Source: Lingula anatina
Lineage: Eukaryota > Brachiopoda > Lingulata > Lingulida > Lingulidae
Assembly: GCF_001039355.2 (NCBI RefSeq)
Contig: NW_019775713.1
Location: 872,032 to 893,890 of the forward strand
Direction of reading: 5' to 3'
DNA length: 21,859 bases
Below are positions 1-11,325 of this stretch, piece by piece; position 1 is the first letter of the stretch, and every line of letters begins with the position of its first letter. The notes under the pieces were generated by a model that saw only the letters and a program-made list of their open reading frames with translations, was not told the origin of the DNA and made no database searches. A program made the translations under genes and the position numbers.

Positions 1-1123
1 CACTAGTGGCTTGAACAGAATTAACAGTTTTGATTTCAGGATAACTTACAGATACTAGTAACTGACCTGTTTTGATCAGAATATATGTGGCTTTACTACC
101 AGGACATTTTAATAGCAAACAAATTGAAGGAAAACATTTCACAAACTCACCAAAAAAGGATGTAACTGAAGCTCCGAAAATTTATCAGAAGAAAATATCT
201 TCTCTTTCAGTTGTTCAACTGCATGGCTAAAAAGGTACATTAAAAAATACCTAATTATAAATGTAAATACATGCATGTAATATAAAATCATAAATTATTC
301 TAAAACTGTTGTTGTTATTTTCTTAATTTTCATTAGTAAAACGTACCCAAACCCTAAAATTTTTCAACCACAGAAACTCTTAAGATTAATGCACAGAAAT
401 ATAAATCGCATTTTAAAATTTTCTAAAGATCGAGAAATTAACCTTGATACTTTGGGTATTTCTGGGTTATTTCTGAATAAGGAAGCTACAATCTGCTGTG
501 GACCACTTCTGAAGTTTTTTCCTTTTTCATGAGCGCTCTCTGTCTCTGAAGGGATCTTCCTTTCTTTTTCTGCTGGTGATGGAGAGTGCTTGTCCTCTTC
601 TATGGTGGGGCCATTGGTGCCTAATTTTGGCTTTTTGGCTCCTGTGGGTGTTTCTTGTTTGGAAGCTGCTATTTTTGAAGAAATTAAAGCTCTTCGCTTT
701 TCCGCTCTCTGTCTTTTCAGACGAGTCAACTAAAATTATAATAGGATAAGTGAGGAAATGAACAAAATTTACGTGACGGTGTGCTCATGCAAACTGAGGA
801 CTTTGAAACTTAAAGTTGTTTATCAGAAATGTTATTGTTTCTAATTTGAAAATAATAAAAGACATATACAAAATTCAAGTAAAAAGGCATTACAGAGTAA
901 CCAAAAATAGACCAAGAAACATCAATTTAAGTGAATTGCGGCCACTAATGTCATATTCACTACTGTGTGAAACACTTGTTGGGCTCGAACCCAGAAAAAA
1001 TTATTTGAGTCAGAAGATTACAACAGTCCAGATTACCTTGTCCTCCTTGGGTCTTTTATTCCCTCCTCCCTCTCCTCCAAAGGACACTAAATTTAACAGA
1101 AGCCCGTCATCAGCTTGATCCAT
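1..1123 (-). CDS. DDX31: DDX31-type DEAD-box RNA helicase, N-terminal exons (partial)
   Basis: Four coding exons on the minus strand: 1123-1037 (ATG at 1123), 729-443, 226-151 and 61 to beyond position 1. All junctions are GT..AG and the phases fit (0, 2, 0), giving the first 170 residues. The protein starts MDQADDGLLLNLVSFGG, followed by a basic Lys/Arg-rich stretch (about 22-66). SLFRNNPEIP (112-121) matches the SLFKNNPDIP signature that I recall just before the helicase core of human DDX31. Exon 3 (ending LQLHPFL) and the edge exon (NSVQATS) align with the DDX31 segment leading into the Q motif. Motif I and the rest of the core are outside the window. DDX31 (yeast Dbp7) is a nucleolar ATP-dependent helicase of large-subunit ribosome assembly; that role is family knowledge. 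The start was chosen because frame, donor and acidic N-terminus fit. A possible acceptor just upstream (AG before ATT-ATG) would allow a 5' UTR exon. The acceptor of exon 4 is the least certain boundary. Confidence 0.85.
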
Positions 1124-1770
1124 AATCTGATATTTACAATTGTAGTTCCATATGCTAAAATTTAAAACTCGATGAATGCGATCCAACATATACACAAAAT
1201 CCAATAACACGTGTTTACTATCTACATGTGGAAAAAGGATAGTTAGACAGCATCGATGCCACCGGAAGTAGCGTGCTAATGTGTGGCTGACACGTTTTGA
1301 GGTACTTGTTAATGTTTTAACTATTTTATTGATCTCAGACTTAGTTTTACCAACCAGATGAGATAAAATTTTTACTAAAGATATTAGATATAAAATATGT
1401 GAGAGTGGATACGTGAGGTGTTCAGTAACCCTAGCGCAAATACTGCAGTTCACCAGTAAATAACAACTTCAACCGAGTCCCAGCTTTAGCATCAGTTTAC
1501 ATGTGCCTCAGTTAGTTTTCGGTTATAATATACCACATTGTCTTAATTATATAGTGTTTATTTTGAAAAACTGAGACAAAGCAACACTACTATCACTTTT
1601 GACCTTGTTTTTATATTATAAACTCAACACAGTTCACACTTACATTCATATATATTCTTGCAATGTCATATTTTTCAGAGACCCCTATTTACCTGTTTCT
1701 TAATAGTGCAGGAAGATATTTCAAGTGGAATATATTGCAGGAAGCACTGGTTTCAACACAAGTTTAAACC
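1124..1770. promoter_or_regulatory. Head-to-head intergenic region, probable bidirectional promoter DDX31/ZCCHC9
   Basis: The two start codons face away from each other across 647 bp. A perfect ETS/GABP-type motif ACCGGAAGT lies at 1261-1269, about 140 bp upstream of the DDX31 ATG. No TATA box is placed convincingly. Before the ZCCHC9 ATG there is an acceptor-like ATATTGCAG ending at 1739, so part of this stretch could be a 5' UTR intron. A minus-strand frame stays open from 1124 to 1453 in phase with DDX31, but it has no conserved look and I treat it as leader or promoter. Promoter function is inferred from gene arrangement and the motif. Confidence 0.55.
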
Positions 1771-4539
1771 ATGACGCGATGGGCTAGAGGCGGACCTGCC
1801 AACAAAAAGAAGGAACTGACAGCCTCTTCGTGGACAGAGATGAAGACAGGTGAACAGAAACCAAAACCAACAGACACCAATTCTAAAAAAAATCACACTC
1901 ATTCTAAACTGGAAAAGCATGGCCAATCACAAAGTAATCAACAGAAAGGGCCTCAGAAAGGGGGTGTGGCCAAACATAAGAAGAAGTTTGGCAAGAAGGT
2001 TTTTATTAAAGGAAAGTTTAATGTGGCAAATAGTCAGGACTACAAGGAAGCTCGAAGTGAATACAGACGAGTGAAGAGGATTAACGAAAGAGAGGCTGCC
2101 AGGGTAATTATTTAATTGTTTATTTTTATTTTTAGTTGATTGGGGGAGCTATGTGATATATATATTTTTCATCAGTGTTATTAATGGAAAGTACATAGGT
2201 GGTATAAAGTGTTTAAAATACATGATTGCATTGAATTATAATATTGGTTATACTCATACCAGTCATCAACGTTATTTCTTTAAGCTTACTGACATTTTTA
2301 GAAATATTTTATTCTCTGAATGAGTTAATTAAATGTTTTTCACTTTATTTTTGGAACATTTCTGATGTGGTTGGTGTTATTTATCCGTCCATCCCTTTTT
2401 GGTGCTTAATCCAAGTATTTTCCAAGTATTTTCTATTTCATTTTGCTATCAAGATAAATAAAAAGATTACACTTTATCTTGCAGGTGTGTTTTAACTGTA
2501 GGCAGTCCGGTCACACTCTGGCCGACTGCCCACAAGTGACCAGAGACACTGACCAGGGCACTGGGATCTGTTTTAAATGTGGCTCCACAGAGCACAGCAG
2601 TGCCACCTGCAAGGCCAAGGTTGAACCAGGTGAATGAGTAGTAGCAGTTTTAGATTGCCATATTTTATTTATATATCTATTTTTTTTTTCAACAAGACAA
2701 AAGTATAATTTTATATATGTGCTTTTAAATAGTTATAATGTCATTGGTATTTTCAGTATGTATGTGTGTCCATTTGTATTAAATGAAAAAGATTGCCAAT
2801 TCCACACATTCATATACAGTGTCTACACCAGAAAATGGTTTAGCCTAAATGCCCTTTGAGTCACCCAAGTTTAAGAATCTACTAGACCAAAGCAGAGCAA
2901 CTGGCACGTAACACATTTAACAGATTTAACTGACCAGGATCCCTTTTAACTGGCTAATTGACTAGACCAGTGTTAAAATCATAATAAGCTATCTATGCAT
3001 TTATACTATGGAATCATAACAGTGAGTTTTTAAACTGAGGTAGTCTTTTATCATGGTCTTAATTTTGTCATGGCCACATCTGATCTTCAAATGTGTTTTT
3101 ATTTTCTTCAGGTCACTTCCCCTATGCCAAGTGTTTTATATGTGCTGAAATGGGTCACATTTCTAAGCAGTGTCCAGATAATCCAAGAGGACTGTATCCA
3201 AAAGGTGAGATAAAAATAATATAAATGATAATTATAATACACTCTTTCATAGCACATAAAGTTAAAATCTCAGTGTGCCTTACACTGTTAGAGAATTATC
3301 AAGAACACCGACAACAGAACAATGTTAAAAGAACACAATAAAAATTAATCTACCATTTAGCAACAATAGTAGATTAAAGAGTATGGCTTTTAAAAACTCA
3401 GGCTTTGTTTGAACAAAGTGCCCCTGTGTCCTTTTTTTACTGACTAATAAAAATGGTAAAATATATTAAGTAATTTATTTCTGAAGAGACTAAAAATGTT
3501 TTCTACCTGTAAATGGTTCACATCTGCAAGTTGGTCATGTTATTAAAGCCCTTTGATGAAGGGGTTGTAAATATTTTAAATATCTTTGGAGAAATTATAC
3601 ACATGTTTACCAGCATTATGCAAGAAAGAATAAAAAATCCTATTTTGCTGTACCAGATGCTCAGAGACCTGAATAAAGTACAATAAAATTGTGTTTCAGG
3701 GGGTAGCTGTAGGATGTGTGGATCTGTGGAACATTTCAGAAAGGATTGCCCTGAGTTGCAGAAACAGCAAGGTAGTTATGAACCTCCATTTAAGAAACCT
3801 GAAGCATTTAATTTCAAATTGTTTTTATCTGTCAGTAGGACCCGGTAATTGTAGGACTGTCTGGCCATGATTATCATGTAGACAAGTTTTCATGTTTGGC
3901 CTATGTCTTGATTTCAGTGTATTGTGCTCATTTTTTGTACAGTTTACCTAAAAATCTGCCTTCAGTGCTACTTGTTAGTGTTTTTGAAGGATCCCCCCCC
4001 CTCCCCCAAGTTTCAAAGGTCCCAGAAAACAGTAGAGGCAAGCTGATTGTAAATAGGCAAGTTTTTGGGAACCTTTGAAACTCAGGGTGCAAGAGGAGTA
4101 CTGTACTGTTGACCAACTAGCCCCTGTCTGACTCTGAATTGTTTGTGTACTAGTGCCACAAATACATGTTTGCATGTCTCTAGGCTGGGGATGAGGGTGG
4201 GAATGGGGGTCAAGCAAACCAATCACTATTTTGGTCTAAAAAGGTCTGCACTGAATCAAAATCTGATCTTGGGTCTATAACATAATGGCAAAAACGTGCA
4301 CTTTTCCCAGACCAGAAAAAAAATTTGCACCCCTCTTAAAATCACTGGCTTCATGCCTGTCTGTTTGTCACTTTTTCCATTAATTTTCATCTGTTTCATT
4401 AAAAACTTTTTTTGCAGGGATTGCAGACACAACCATAGACAAGGTCCATAAATATGCCAATGTGGAGGATGAACCCACTCTCCATGAGAGCCCAAAGTTG
4501 AAGAAGAAAAAGAAAGGACCAAAAGTTGTGACATTTTAG
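1771..4539 (+). CDS. ZCCHC9: Zinc finger CCHC domain-containing protein 9
   Basis: Five coding exons: 1771-2103, 2485-2629, 3112-3204, 3700-3771, 4418-4539 (TAG). All junctions are GT..AG, phases 0,1,1,1, giving 254 aa (human about 271). The first residues MTRWAR are the same as in the human protein. Residues 7-105 are Lys/Arg/Gln-rich and low complexity. Four zinc knuckles of the form CX2CX4HX4C follow: C113-C116-H121-C126, C140-C143-H148-C153, C167-C170-H175-C180 and C194-C197-G-H202-C207. Between knuckles 3 and 4 comes the family stretch CPDNPRGLYPKGG. The tail is a Lys-rich run (241-247) ending PKVVTF, close to human PKVVNF. CCHC knuckles bind single-stranded RNA or DNA, and the human protein is described as nuclear/nucleolar; the molecular role is not settled. 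It is divergent from DDX31 and convergent with DOLPP1. ATTAAA at 4577-4582 and 4608-4613 are candidate poly(A) signals. Confidence 0.96.
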
Positions 4540-5628
4540 CCATAGATGTTATATGTTTATGTAACTAACACAAGACATTAAACTTTGGCGATTCCATTCT
4601 AATGACAATTAAAAATATTTAAAATGCTTATAGACTCGAGAATTATGAAAGTATTTGTCTTATCACAAGCCTTCTCTCTGTAAAAGCAACCCAAGTTGAT
4701 TGTTGTGATTATACATAATGAACATTACACAGAGGGCATTTTGTGAAAATTGTCAGACTGTCCTTCAGCTATGATTGAACAAATACTCTGTATGTTAGTT
4801 GCCCAGTCGTATTTTATATGATGAATAACATCAATTTCTGAAAATTGAAGTTATTTATAGCAGTGCAGGAACACCCCCACCCCCATCTGCAATATGTAAT
4901 AGAGATCTGTAAACTCACATTTCAGGAGAAAGTGCACAGTTCATCATATATAAAACAAACAAAGCATTAGTCTTACAAATGTTATTTATCATAACGGTGG
5001 CTTTTATACAAATAGTTCTCCATGAAAATGGCATTGCTCGAGAGAAACAGTGAAAGAAAAAATAAGAACACACACCCAATCAGCAAGGAAAATAGCAGTG
5101 CAAACATTCTTTTCTTTTTAAACTATGCCCATCATTACAAATTACCCTTTTCATAGAAAAGATTAAAGCCACCTACAAGCCAATTCTTCATCTGAGAGAT
5201 TATATTGCATAAGAGATAAACAACAAGATGTACTTCTCTGGCTATCATAATCAGTACTGTCATCAGGAAAATTGCTAAAAATCCTTGAGGTTAGTACTAC
5301 AAAAATAAATGTCTATTAGTATTTAAGTTGATTCTATTGTCAAACTGAATTCAAAAGCAGTTTTTAAACATAAATTCACTGTTAGGACTTTAAAATTTAT
5401 TCAGTGTCACTTTCCTGTAGAAAACCACTCGCACAATTTAAGACACAAAGAGTAATACTGCAAACCCAGTTCCAATCCCTGATAATTTACAATTAAGGCC
5501 CTAGTCACATCAAGCAGTACATCAAAATTGACCACTCTGAGAGAGTGACAACATAATAACTTGGTTATTACATCAGAGAGTCACTTACACAGAGGCATGA
5601 GCTCAGCATAGCTTTCTAATTTTCATTA

Positions 5629-5633
5629 AACAT
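5629..5633. repeat. Target-site duplication of MITE copy 1 (left; right copy 5801-5805)
   Basis: AACAT stands directly before the left terminus and again directly after the right terminus of the element. The match stops at exactly 5 bp on both sides. Confidence 0.7.
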
Positions 5634-5800
5634 CCCGGGCGGATCCAGAGATATTTTCTGACAGTCTTCCAAATTATCTTTGTTGATCCATCCTTCATTT
5701 TGACCGTCTTCCGACAGAAAGTATTAGATACCTGTCAATGTAAACTTGAAAATCTGACCATCTTCCGGAAGACCCAGAAGACGGCCTAAATCCACCCCTG
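5634..5800 (+). mobile_element. Short non-autonomous DNA transposon (MITE), copy 1
   Basis: The 167-bp element has imperfect terminal inverted repeats: left CCCGGGCGGATCCAGAG, and right end read inward CAGGGGTGGATTTAGGCC. It is flanked by a perfect 5-bp direct repeat AACAT (5629-5633 and 5801-5805). The interior contains several CTTCCG/CGGAAG blocks, including the palindrome CTTCCGGAAG. It is clearly related to the element at 12871-13010, in the same orientation. The CAGGGG terminus with 5-bp duplications would fit a hAT-like lineage, but the superfamily is inferred. It encodes no protein. Confidence 0.8.
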
Positions 5801-6569
5801 AACATAACTAAACAGCCAAAACCAAACCTAGCACAATTACAAGTTCAGTGTATAGCTCGATGTGAGAAGAGCCTTATAGTACACATATATAACCTAGATT
5901 ATAACAGTTCAAGTACCTAAGTTCAACCATAAGATTGATCAGAAAATAGTCCAGATTCCCAGATTAAAACACTAATTCCCCACCTCCTACAGGCTACAAT
6001 GGTGCTTGGGAATGCATATCTCTTTTATGCATCAGTTGAGGAAACTAATTCCAACACCTGAAACTACAAAAAGCTGGAACAGCCATAGAAAACATTTGGA
6101 ATGAACTCACTTGATATAAAACAAGTGCATTTGAAGAGACAGTGTTGTGTCTGAATGCCTGCTATTTACAAATTAATTATCTATTACCAATGCAAGTGAA
6201 CACAATGTTACACTTAAAATACAAACACTTCTGTTCCTGCTTAAATGATCAAGTCTTGATTATTTTGTGATTGCACTCACACCACTTCTTCACTCGATTG
6301 CTACAATAATTGTCAGTCATTAGTACATTTAAAACCTTTACACTCACTCAAATACACTTCTAAACATAAAAAACAATCTTCACATCTATTTGCCCTTCAT
6401 AGTTAATTTCCCTGTTACACCAGTTTTCCTTCAAATAACATAATAATTTCCAAAATGATTCGTTTCAATTCTTTTGATACAAGCACTTGCAAAATAGAAA
6501 TTTACTTTTTTTCAGTTAAGTTACATGTTCAAATTATTTTATTCAATATTAACTACATAACTTTTTTTC

Positions 6570-6609
6570 AAATAAATAAATAAATACATGAATAAATAAA
6601 CAAAATAAA
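6570..6609. repeat. AAAT-type tetranucleotide microsatellite
   Basis: About 40 bp of imperfect AAAT units, interrupted by CATG and an AAC, in the 3' flank of DOLPP1. On the plus strand it contains repeated AATAAA, but the transcript expected here (DOLPP1) runs on the other strand, so these are not assigned as poly(A) signals. Confidence 0.8.
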
Positions 6610-6750
6610 AAGAGGAAAAATCCTGTGGTTAATTTTCAGTAAAATGGCATATCACATTCAAAAGAAATATTTCTTAGAGTTAGTTTTAGTTATAATAAGT
6701 AATCACTTTCAAAATGAAAATTTCCTATAATGGTTATTTTTCTGTTGTTG

Positions 6751-9700
6751 TCAGGAGGACTTCCAACTGCCTTGTTTTCTTAATCTGCTCCTGGAAACCA
6801 CAAAAAAATATATACATATATGTGAAAGTCTCCAATAGCTGACAGAAAAAACAATTTTTCTATATTATATTTCTATATTTTCTATAGTATACTATTTGTC
6901 ATATCTTTAAGGTTATGGATGAAGCCAAAACAGAACCAGTAAAACTGACCAAATGCAATTATGTAGTTTTAAACAGCACAACTTAATTGGTGGAAAGACC
7001 AAAAGGCATCGTCTCATACTTCCTGAAAAACTATATTTGAACATATATTTTCTATTAGCTTTCTGTGCCACATGGATATATAACTCTCAGCAGTTTCTGC
7101 CATTCACTCAAATGTTCATGCTACCGAGTATGCAGCAGTCATGCATCAAGCATTACTTCCTTATTTGGTGGACTTTTAAAATCTGAATGGACAGATAAAT
7201 AAGTCAAATTTCTGACCGGGATTTGAAAAAGGTGCAGTTTTACAGGTATATTTTTGGCTGACCGAGTGATTAATTTGGTTTTTCTTTTGGCAAGTTGACT
7301 TTAATCAAGTTGTATAACAAACTAGTATAAGTAGTTTATATGAGTTACAGGGAATCCTTGTAAATATGTAACTTTTACTTAAACTAAATCCCACCAACCA
7401 CAACTTACCTAGATTCAGTTCTATGTGAAGTGTATTCAAACCACATAACATTAGGAATTAGAGTAGAGTCTCGAATCATTAAATACTCTGATATGGGCCT
7501 GAAAGCAAATAAGGCCAAATAAATTAATACAAAATAATATGGTATAAAAAAATTAATACTGACGTTTTCAATAGAAAAAGATATGAATGAATTTATAAAT
7601 ATACATATATATATTAATCTTTAAAACAGCATAAACAAACAAAAAAAGATAAACATGTCTATGGCGCAGAGAAATTTGTTGTGAAAATACAATACCTGTT
7701 CAATAAGAATATAATATGGCACAAATTCTATGCCTCTTTTTAAGTGAAATTCAAGAAAAAGTAATAAATTCTATAACCAAAAATATTCTTATTATTTTTT
7801 GTGTGTTTGTGTGTGTGGAGAGTGGTCTTCACTCACCATGCTGCAATAAGGGGGAAGAATGGTGTACAAACTAACTGCACAATGCTAAACCAAAGGGCCC
7901 CTAGTATTGCCCCCAACACTGCACCCCAGAAGACTTGACGAAATGTGTGGTACCCTAGGTATATTCTGAAAACAAATTGTTTCAATGTGGAAAAAAAGAA
8001 ATTTAAAGCAATCAGACAGCACATACTAGTGCCTCTGCCAAGTCAGCACAACTTTCATTATTTAAGTGAAAAAAAAAATTATTTTTAACAACTCATATTA
8101 ATGGAATCGTGTGTGTACGTGTCAAAACAGTTTTCAGTATATTATTTTTCATTTTATGGTTTTGATGTCTTAAAAATTTATCTCTTGGATTGATATAATA
8201 TATACAATAAAAAGAAACAAAAACATTTTTGAAAACATATCTTGGTTTGTTACGTACCTACTGTATCCCACTGCTGTGGCCAAAGAGAACACAAAAGTTA
8301 ATGTTGCATATTTCCAAAGCTCATCTACAAATTTATTGTTCCGATGAACCCTGAAATGAAAATAATCACATCTCCATTACACGCAATTCCATACACATTA
8401 CTTGTCAATTATGCCATGTGACCTAATTTAATTAAGTTTTGTTTACAGTCAATTACTGGCCATTTATTTAGATTAAAGATGCACATGAAGTCCGTTTTTT
8501 TGCCACTAAAGCTGATCAAATGCCAGCATATAGTTTCAAATAGTATAACTAAGAGAATAACCAATTGAAAATAAATTGTTTAATATTACCCGAAAAATGA
8601 TATTTGAATGGATTTTTCTGCTAGCTTCCTCTGCTGTATATAAATGGGGCCAAAAAGTTGGACAGATAAGTAGGTTAAATTTACCACCAAAAATCTAAGG
8701 AAACAAGCATTTTAAAGCTCTTTTATGGTTGATCGAGTGATTTCTTTAGTTCATCCCTTGGCATGTCAAATTTATTTGAGTTGTATCAGAAACAAGTACA
8801 AGTGGTTTACAGTAACTACTCAATCTTTTCAAATGGGGGAAAATTGTGAACTTTACAGATACTATATTTTATAGGTTATAGTTTCTTAAAATCAGAACAT
8901 TTCTATGTGTGGTAGCAACAAAATTGAAAAGCAGAATATTCCTTAGTTCTGTTTTATGCATTAAAAGCACAACAAGTGCTATACAGAAATATATAATTTT
9001 GTGATTATAAAATTGTGTATCTGAAAGTCTGAGGTTTTATTTGCCCAGTGTAAAGATCAAGTCATTACCATATGTGTGTTACTGGGAATCCACACTACAC
9101 CGAAGCTCGGTTCATATATATTATATACTTTAAATTTTCATATATTTATTTCAAATAAAGTGAGCTACATTTGTCTTAATTAACACACATAATGAACATT
9201 TTCATCAAGATGTGTTAATAAGTTCTTGCACAATAGACAGAAAGACAGACAAACAGAGCCAAAAACAGTGGTGGAAATAAAGAAATTAGACACAGTCATT
9301 TGTGTATTATTATAACTGTCTTTAGAAATCATTTTAAGACTAAATCAATGAAAATAAAATAGAGAGCCTTACATACAGGTTTTATATATCATCAATAATT
9401 ATAAAAGATTTATTTATTAATTGCTTAGTTTGTTCAACTTCTAGTTTTCTTAATTATCTACATGTAGATCTCAAACACATAAAAACTGATCTGACAACTG
9501 GTTTTAATAACAGCTTAAGATTTGTCTAAAGGTTCATTTATAACATGCAAATAATATATTAGTATTAACAGGAAATATCCTTCACTTACCTTATAAATAA
9601 AAAGAAGACGAGATATGTTGCAAAAAACCACATGAATTGTGAATGACTAGATGGCATTCCATACTCTGTATGTAATACTGATCGGGCTGAAAAGAGAAAA

Positions 9701-11325
9701 AAAATCAAATTAGCATGAGAAACACCTCAAAATAACATCATAATCAAAGCACTAATATTTTCTTAGAAGAAAAACAATCATTATTACACCTTTGCAGAAG
9801 AGAAAGGATCTGTACTAACAGGAGAAATTGTGGAAAAATTTCACTACGTACATTATATATACATGTAGTGACACTAAATCAAGTTCTACAAAACAAAATA
9901 AACTATGGACTTACCTCTTGGTCTTGGCTCTTTAATAATGTGTTTTGTTACCCAATTTACTGACTCATTAAGAATTAAGCCAGCAAAGTAACAAATCTGA
10001 AATAGTAAAAATTTTCAGATTCAAATTTTTATTAACATTATTAATTAATGAATACATTCACAAAACTTCCAGATTTTCCATTCACAAAATTCCAAAATGA
10101 AATCTATAATGAAATCAATAATGTCCATAAAAAAGATGGAAAATAATTGAGGAATAATACTGTGACAGCTCATAAAAAAATATAACAGGTTAACCTTTTT
10201 TTCTGTGAGAAAGGGGGTGCCTGCACGCATGCTTGCCTATGTGTGTGTGCGTGCGTGCGTGCGTGTGTGTTTGAATCATCATTCATCTCTTCAACTACAG
10301 TATTAAATGAATTAACCTCAGCATTTCACTTACTGTATGCAAGTCTCTTCTAAAAATAATCAGTGTGAAGAAGGATCCCAATATGAAAACAGGGAGGAGA
10401 CTGGAGCAAGCCAAAAGGAATCCAAATATATCACCTGGAAAAGAGTTTAGGGTTATAACAAGAAATAAATGTTTTTTTACTAAATAACTTTTGCAGTATG
10501 CCCCCCAAATAAACACACATTGTAAGTCTTTGGTTTTATTAAATTCAGTTATATGGCAGTTTTTATCAATGTCTCTTCCATTCAAATTAATCTGTGTGGC
10601 AATTACTAACAGATTTTTTTATGTTTGATCATCATTTTCATTTTGTCTACCATTCCCATAAGATTTGAATGGATTTAAAATATCTTTAAAACCATTGTAG
10701 AATTGTCTAATTATCATTTTTGCTATTTTTGAAGGAGGCAGCATACAGTATAATCTTAAAGCTAAGCCTTATATTATAAGTTAAATTCCTGGGTGATATT
10801 AAAAAAAACTCATCTCCACAACTGTGGATGGAATTCATGCGTTAGCACCCCTGTTGACAATTTTGACATGTACCCCCTTCTAACAAAAACCGTCAACAGG
10901 AGTGCTAACGCATGGATTTCGTGTTATCTGGCTTTATTACATTCATACATAACTCTATTCCTTGTGGCCAATACTTCTTATAACTATTTCGTAGGCCATA
11001 GTGTAAATGCAACATTTGTCTTTGACAAACAAAAGCAAGAACTCGTTGACATAGCCCCTCTGAAATATATTTATATCTCCGCTGCAGTTTTTACTTATAA
11101 ATCTCATTCATCTAAAAAACGGCAGAAATCAAAATCAAGGTGGCAGCGCCAGTAGTGCCTGTGTGAAGCTAAGGAAGAGTATCTTATTAGGAACAAATCC
11201 ACCGCCAGCCCACCTTCTGGATAGTCTACGTGTGTAAGTGAAATTGCCTTCCATTTAACCATTTCGTCGTCTCGAAATTCCGGGAGGTCTGCATTCGCGG
11301 AAGCACCTGCACTTGCGGAAGCCAT
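6751..11325 (-). CDS. DOLPP1: Dolichyldiphosphatase 1 (PAP2 superfamily)
   Basis: Eight coding exons on the minus strand: 11325-11214, 10434-10334, 9996-9915, 9686-9590, 8350-8258, 7965-7837, 7498-7409, 6790-6751 (TGA). All junctions are GT..AG, phases 1,0,1,2,2,2,2, giving 247 aa (human about 238). The family N-terminal block reads [11 protein letters not shown] (about 29-39). PAP2 phosphatase motifs are complete: K89-x6-R96-P97, P110-S-S-H113 and S161-R162-x5-H168, containing both catalytic histidines. Hydrophobic stretches around 40-62, 116-130, 146-160 and 173-195 fit a multi-pass ER membrane protein. The block [10 protein letters not shown] near the C-terminus also matches the family. 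The enzyme converts dolichyl diphosphate to dolichyl phosphate in the ER, recycling the lipid carrier of N-glycosylation (family knowledge). It lies head to head with QTRT1, 281 bp between ATGs. The ATG was chosen because the first exon gives the family motif and no other exon fits. Confidence 0.96.
7024..7345 (+). repeat. Diverged interspersed repeat, copy A (DOLPP1 intron 7)
   Basis: By eye this stretch aligns with 8589-8815 in the same orientation. One shared block is around 7026-7083 (containing ATATTTGAA and TAGCTTYCT). A second is 7189-7340, which has the same length within 1 bp as 8660-8810, with shared strings GGACAGATAA, CGAGTGATT, AGTTGTAT and GTAGTTTA/GTGGTTTA. Copy A has about 90 extra bp between the blocks. 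No terminal repeats or coding capacity were seen, and the family is not recognised. Confidence 0.6.
8589..8815 (+). repeat. Diverged interspersed repeat, copy B (DOLPP1 intron 4)
   Basis: This is the partner of 7024-7345. The second block keeps the order GGACAGATAA, CGAGTGATT, TTGGCA, AGTTGTAT, GTGGTTTA. Identity looks to be roughly two thirds to three quarters by eye, which suggests an old insertion or old duplication. Confidence 0.6.
10241..10270. repeat. GT/GC dinucleotide-type microsatellite
   Basis: Alternating GT units with a central GTGC/GCGT run, about 30 bp, within DOLPP1 intron 2 (9997-10333). Confidence 0.85.
10836..10914 (-). repeat. Intronic hairpin with 23-bp arms (DOLPP1 intron 1)
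   Basis: The arms are 10836-10858 and 10892-10914 with a 33-nt loop; the core of the left arm is GCGTTAGCACCCCTGTTGAC. The only mismatch on the plus strand is C against A. In RNA made from the minus strand, the sense strand of DOLPP1, that pair becomes G-U, so the 23-bp stem is continuous. A few more pairs extend it outward. The total of 79 nt is in the size range of a microRNA precursor, but a folded-back transposon remnant is equally possible. No flanking direct repeat was found. Confidence 0.6.

Larger units (their letters stand above)
4540..6750. other. Tail-to-tail 3' flank between ZCCHC9 and DOLPP1
   Basis: This 2.2-kb AT-rich stretch has no coding exon that I can support on either strand. 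It must hold the 3' UTRs of ZCCHC9 (plus) and DOLPP1 (minus). Candidate poly(A) signals are ATTAAA at 4577-4582 and 4608-4613 for ZCCHC9, and AATAAA read on the minus strand at 6543-6538 or 5401-5396 for DOLPP1. It also holds one short DNA transposon (5634-5800) and an AAAT repeat near 6570. Confidence 0.6.

Noticed and set aside
981-992. GGGTTCGAGCCC on the minus strand, resembling the T-arm (B box) of a tRNA or tRNA-derived SINE
   Set aside because: The 5-bp T-stem does not pair when the loop is set correctly, no A box or acceptor stem is found upstream, and the site lies in DDX31 intron 1 near its donor.
1124-1453. Minus-strand open frame in phase upstream of the DDX31 start
   Set aside because: It begins with a GTG, has no conserved features, and contains the ETS motif of the probable promoter. 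The family-like protein begins at ATG 1123.
3896-4226. Overlapping small frames on both strands in ZCCHC9 intron 4
   Set aside because: Low complexity, no splice support and no similarity to the flanking gene.
10793-11155. Plus-strand open frame of about 120 codons
   Set aside because: It lies within intron 1 of DOLPP1 on the opposite strand, runs through the hairpin, starts with a non-ATG codon and shows no family features.
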